From Pelotomaculum sp. UBA5255 (lineage in GTDB: Bacteria; Bacillota; Desulfotomaculia; Desulfotomaculales; Pelotomaculaceae), in the NCBI GenBank assembly GCA_002408725.1, contig DHTR01000062.1:1-8390 (forward strand): a DNA stretch of 8,390 nt. The letters run 5' to 3'. The notes beneath the pieces are model-generated. The model saw nothing but the letters and a program-made list of their open reading frames with translations, searched no databases and was not told the origin of the DNA. The position numbers and the translations under genes are program-made. Each line of letters begins with the position of its first letter. Position 1 is the stretch's first letter. Positions 6,196 to 8,390 of the stretch are shown in pieces.

Positions 6196-6441
6196 GATTC
6201 TTGTAGTTAAGTTTTTCACTTAAACAAACAAGGCGATTATATGCAATATTCGCAATAATTATAATTAACCATGCAACATTTCATTAACATAATCACCTAT
6301 TCAACAAACACATCTATTTAGAAGATAAGAGTCCTATCATAATATATTGGCTAAGAATTATTACCATATCTATAAGGACACTTGTCCAATTTTAACAATT
6401 ATTAAGAATAAACCAATTACGCATCCCCACTTTTAAGCCAT

Positions 6442-6476
6442 TTTCATTTTATCACCTGCCAGTGAAAAAAGTGAAA
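6442..6476. repeat. Imperfect hairpin in the divergent spacer
   Basis: Bases 6442-6455 pair with 6462-6476 around CTGCCA, with one bulge and one mismatch; the inner part is TCAC/GTGA. GTGAAA-type repeats make the right arm purine-rich. It has no adjoining gene end, so its role as a terminator, binding site or chance structure is open. Confidence 0.25.
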
Positions 6477-6911
6477 TATGCGTTAACGATTGTATTAATA
6501 AGTTCCGCTAATCAATACTGCCGGGATAACCACTGGATATTTCTCCTGATCTTAATTTCTAATATAAAACTAGGATTTATTACCACTTTTATTTGCTCAA
6601 GCAATAAGAAGGGTTTTTGTGTTATTTTCAACTAGATACACAGGTTCTACCAGGGACAGAATAACTTATACTGCCGACACCAGCCCGTACCTTCCATCAC
6701 ATAGAAAACCTATTAAAAAGATATACGCTGTGGGGCAACCATCACCGGCACGGAAGTAAACAAAACACGAACAGCAAGAAGAATGATACTACATCATATA
6801 GCGATATGGTCTGCAGTATAATATCATGAACCATATAAACAAATATATAAGAAAACTGTTTACTTATTAAATTACATAATGTAAAATTAAATAAAGCTGT
6901 TTGCAAGAATC

Positions 6912-6939
6912 TTGACTTCCCAGGGGTAGAATATATTTT
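6912..6939 (+). promoter_or_regulatory. Candidate promoter for the LysR-type regulator
   Basis: TTGACT at 6912-6917 (five of six) is followed by 16 bases and TATTTT at 6934-6939 (four of six). Transcription would begin about 335 nt before the regulator's ATG, leaving a long leader that includes the 23-codon frame at 7069-7140. It is the best plus-strand match seen by eye in this A/T-rich stretch. Confidence 0.25.
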
Positions 6940-7068
6940 TATTTTTATTTAAGGATGTGAAATTAAGTTCAAAGAACTGGGATCCCTTTTGATGCACAAC
7001 TAACTAGTATTTTTTTTCTGTGAATACTATTAACCATATTAATATGCAGTAAAATCAAGGAAGGAAAA

Positions 7069-7140
7069 TTGGAAAAGAATGCAGTAGATTATACAGTTGA
7101 AATAGGGAGTGGTTTCGTGATAAATGAAAAATTGCCCTGA
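7069..7140 (+). CDS. Possible 23-codon leader peptide upstream of the LysR gene
   Basis: A TTG at 7069 is preceded by AAGGAAGG (7057-7064) and opens a 23-codon frame ending at TGA 7138-7140. The peptide begins MEKNAVDYTVEIGSG and matches nothing I know. It could be a leader peptide, the start of a decayed gene, or chance; codon content is unremarkable and the start is not ATG. Confidence 0.18.
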   Translation: MEKNAVDYTVEIGSGFVINEKLP

Positions 7141-7265
7141 TTTTTGACGGAATCATAAAATGGGTGCCCTTCAATATACAATTGCCAATACTATTCTGTG
7201 CTTCTGATGTTCCAAGACAAAGCACAGTCAAAAATACGGGGCTCTTTTAATTGCATCATAGACTT

Positions 7266-7273
7266 AAGGAGGG
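7266..7273 (+). promoter_or_regulatory. Ribosome binding site fixing the LysR start
   Basis: AAGGAGGG lies five bases before the ATG at 7279. The same frame is open back to 7198, but that start has no such site and adds 27 residues in front of the helix-turn-helix where family members begin. Confidence 0.75.
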
Positions 7274-7278
7274 ATATT

Positions 7279-8238
7279 ATGGAGATGCATCAATTAGAAT
7301 ATGTATTAGCTGTAGCAAAATACAATAATTTCACACGTGCCGCCGAAGAGATCAAAACATCTCAGTCCTCACTATCCCAGCAAATCGGTAAACTTGAAAA
7401 TGAATTGGGTATCAGTTTATTCGTGAGAACGACCCGGTCTGTACAGCTTACCCCTGCAGGGGCAGAGTTTGTTACACATGCCAAAAGAATAATGTCAGAA
7501 GTGGCTAAAGCCCGCCGATGCATCCATGAATATGTATCCATTGAAAAAGGAAACCTTGCCCTGGGGGTTATAGCGGTAGTTGGACATTCCAACATCCCAA
7601 ACCTGCTGGTATCTTTTCAAAACAAATTTCCCGGAATCAAAATGACTCTTATGGAAGAACAATGTGAGGAACTCCTACGCATGTTGCATTCCTCAAAAAT
7701 TGATGCGGCTATTTGTCAGCTTCCGGCTCCTGATCCCAACTTTCGGTATTACCCCCTAATACATGACAAAATGGTTCTTGTTACTCATTACCTTCATCCT
7801 TTAGCTAATAGGAAATCAGTAGATATAAAGGAATTAGAAAAAGAGAATTTCATTTTGACCCCTGCTACTTCCGGACACTATAAAGATTTCTGCAGAGCCT
7901 GCCAGGCAGTTGGCTTTACTCCTAAAACAATTATTAATTGTGCCATAGTAAAAACAATGCTGGGTTTTGTACGTGAAGAACTTGGCGTTACTGTGCTCTC
8001 GTCTCACGTTGTCGCATCAGAGCGTGATCCTAATCTAAGGATTATAACGATAAAACCTACAATAACTAGAAAAACTGTTCTGGCCATACGAAATAGTGAC
8101 GATTTACCACCACCACTTAAAGTATTCCTAAAGTATACCTCGCAATGGCTCGAAACAAATAATACCCTGGGACAAGCTAAAGTCACAACAGTTAACTTTT
8201 CAAGGCATAAAGCACAGTTGTTAAAAGCAGCCTTTTAA
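7279..8238 (+). CDS. LysR-type transcriptional regulator
   Basis: This 319-residue protein is a cytoplasmic DNA-binding regulator of normal LysR length. The winged helix-turn-helix occupies residues 4-62: LEYVLAVAKYNNFTRAAEEI, then the recognition helix region TSQSSLSQQIGKLENELGISLF, then the wing ending LTPAG at 57-61. A linker helix (about 65-90) joins a type 2 periplasmic-binding-like effector domain (about 92-300) that begins LALGVIAVVG and contains the usual LDAAI-like segment (IDAAICQLP). It faces away from the CoA-transferase and hydroxylase genes across a long spacer, the classic arrangement for a LysR regulator of a divergent catabolic operon. Possible T-N11-A sites occur at 6054-6078 and near 7005-7029. 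The effector is unknown, probably the substrate acid or its CoA ester. It is followed by a strong hairpin at 8340-8390. Confidence 0.95.
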   Translation: MEMHQLEYVLAVAKYNNFTRAAEEIKTSQSSLSQQIGKLENELGISLFVRTTRSVQLTPAGAEFVTHAKRIMSEVAKARRCIHEYVSIEKGNLALGVIAVVGHSNIPNLLVSFQNKFPGIKMTLMEEQCEELLRMLHSSKIDAAICQLPAPDPNFRYYPLIHDKMVLVTHYLHPLANRKSVDIKELEKENFILTPATSGHYKDFCRACQAVGFTPKTIINCAIVKTMLGFVREELGVTVLSSHVVASERDPNLRIITIKPTITRKTVLAIRNSDDLPPPLKVFLKYTSQWLETNNTLGQAKVTTVNFSRHKAQLLKAAF

Positions 8239-8339
8239 GGATACCTAAACAGCGATCGTAAATTATACACAAACTATTTCAACATGCTTTCAATAATTGC
8301 TTTCATGGCCACAGCGCCCATTCCTCATTTACCATAATC

Positions 8340-8390
8340 TTGAAAACAAAAATAAATGCCTGCCAGACAGGCATTTATTTTTGTTTTCAA
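8340..8390. terminator. Perfect 23-bp hairpin terminator, likely bidirectional
   Basis: Arms 8340-8362 and 8368-8390 are exact reverse complements around CCAGA. A GCCTG/CAGGC core is followed by A/T-rich outer pairs with T runs on the 3' side of either strand, so it can end the regulator's mRNA and that of a convergent gene beyond the window. It starts 101 nt after the regulator's stop. The repeat may continue past the window edge. Confidence 0.8.

Larger units (their letters stand above)
5984..7278. other. 1.3-kb gene-free divergent control region
   Basis: No open frame with a believable ribosome site and length is seen here except a 23-codon candidate at 7069-7140. The DNA is strongly A/T-rich compared with the genes on both sides. 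Besides the listed dyads, repeats and promoter candidates, it contains small palindromes: GGACA-CT-TGTCC at 6376-6387, TTACATAATGTAA at 6872-6884 and CATATTAATATG at 7035-7046. TAGTATT and AATACTA (7005-7011, 7023-7029) are separated by 11 bases. CTGTGCTT pairs with AAGCACAG (7196-7203, 7220-7227) just upstream of the regulator gene. No decayed gene could be recognised in any frame. Confidence 0.6.

Noticed and set aside
5984..6300. Sigma-54 (-24/-12) promoter for the CoA-transferase
   Set aside because: No GG-N10-GC element with acceptable flanks was found on the minus strand, and no sigma-54 activator gene is in the window.
8274..8321. Minus-strand 15-codon reading GMGAVAMKAIIESMLK-like, resembling a protein C-terminus
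   Set aside because: An in-frame stop lies just upstream and the strong hairpin at 8340-8390 separates it from any upstream gene; too short to support even as a relic.
1..8390. CRISPR arrays, tRNA or rRNA genes, insertion sequences
   Set aside because: No regularly spaced repeats, cloverleaf or rRNA signatures, transposase genes or terminal repeats with duplications were seen on either strand.

Overview
The window looks like part of an anaerobic Bacillota (Clostridia or Negativicutes-type) genome. The evidence is strong purine-rich Shine-Dalgarno sites (AGGAGG type) in front of almost every gene, use of GTG and TTG starts, A/T-rich spacers between moderately G+C coding DNA, and gene families typical of acid-fermenting or aromatic-degrading anaerobes. 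This taxonomic guess rests on style and family content, not on a marker gene.

Layout. The minus strand, read from about 6.0 kb down to 1, carries five genes in one direction: a full-length fused class I CoA-transferase (4421-5983); a three-subunit molybdenum hydroxylase in the order FAD subunit (3148-4017), [2Fe-2S] subunit (2622-3131) and molybdopterin subunit (296-2605); and the first 39 codons of a second, different CoA-transferase of the butyryl-CoA:acetate / 4-hydroxybutyrate type (1-117, cut by the window edge). The three hydroxylase genes are separated by exactly 16 nt each and are clearly one transcription unit. A 397-nt spacer (4018-4420) separates them from the upstream CoA-transferase. 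A divergent LysR-type regulator (7279-8238, plus strand) lies beyond a 1.3-kb gene-free A/T-rich region. A perfect 23-bp hairpin closes the window.

How the genes may work together (inference). A CoA-transferase could activate a carboxylic acid, the molybdenum enzyme could hydroxylate or dehydrogenate the acid or its CoA ester, and the second CoA-transferase could recycle CoA to acetate or another acid. LysR would sense the substrate. Known parallels in which a xanthine-dehydrogenase-family enzyme works on a CoA thioester are 2-furoyl-CoA dehydrogenase and 4-hydroxybenzoyl-CoA reductase. The FAD subunit here lacks the cysteine-bearing insert of the latter, so the substrate is open.

The most unusual non-coding item is a 222-nt segment (4141-4362) in the spacer. 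It folds into a 20-nt-arm basal helix, a hairpin and a long multi-part arm. All three non-Watson-Crick but pairable positions are G-U only if the plus strand is transcribed, and a TAAAAT box sits one -10 distance upstream of the helix. It could be an undescribed structured RNA or, less likely, a small inverted-repeat element.
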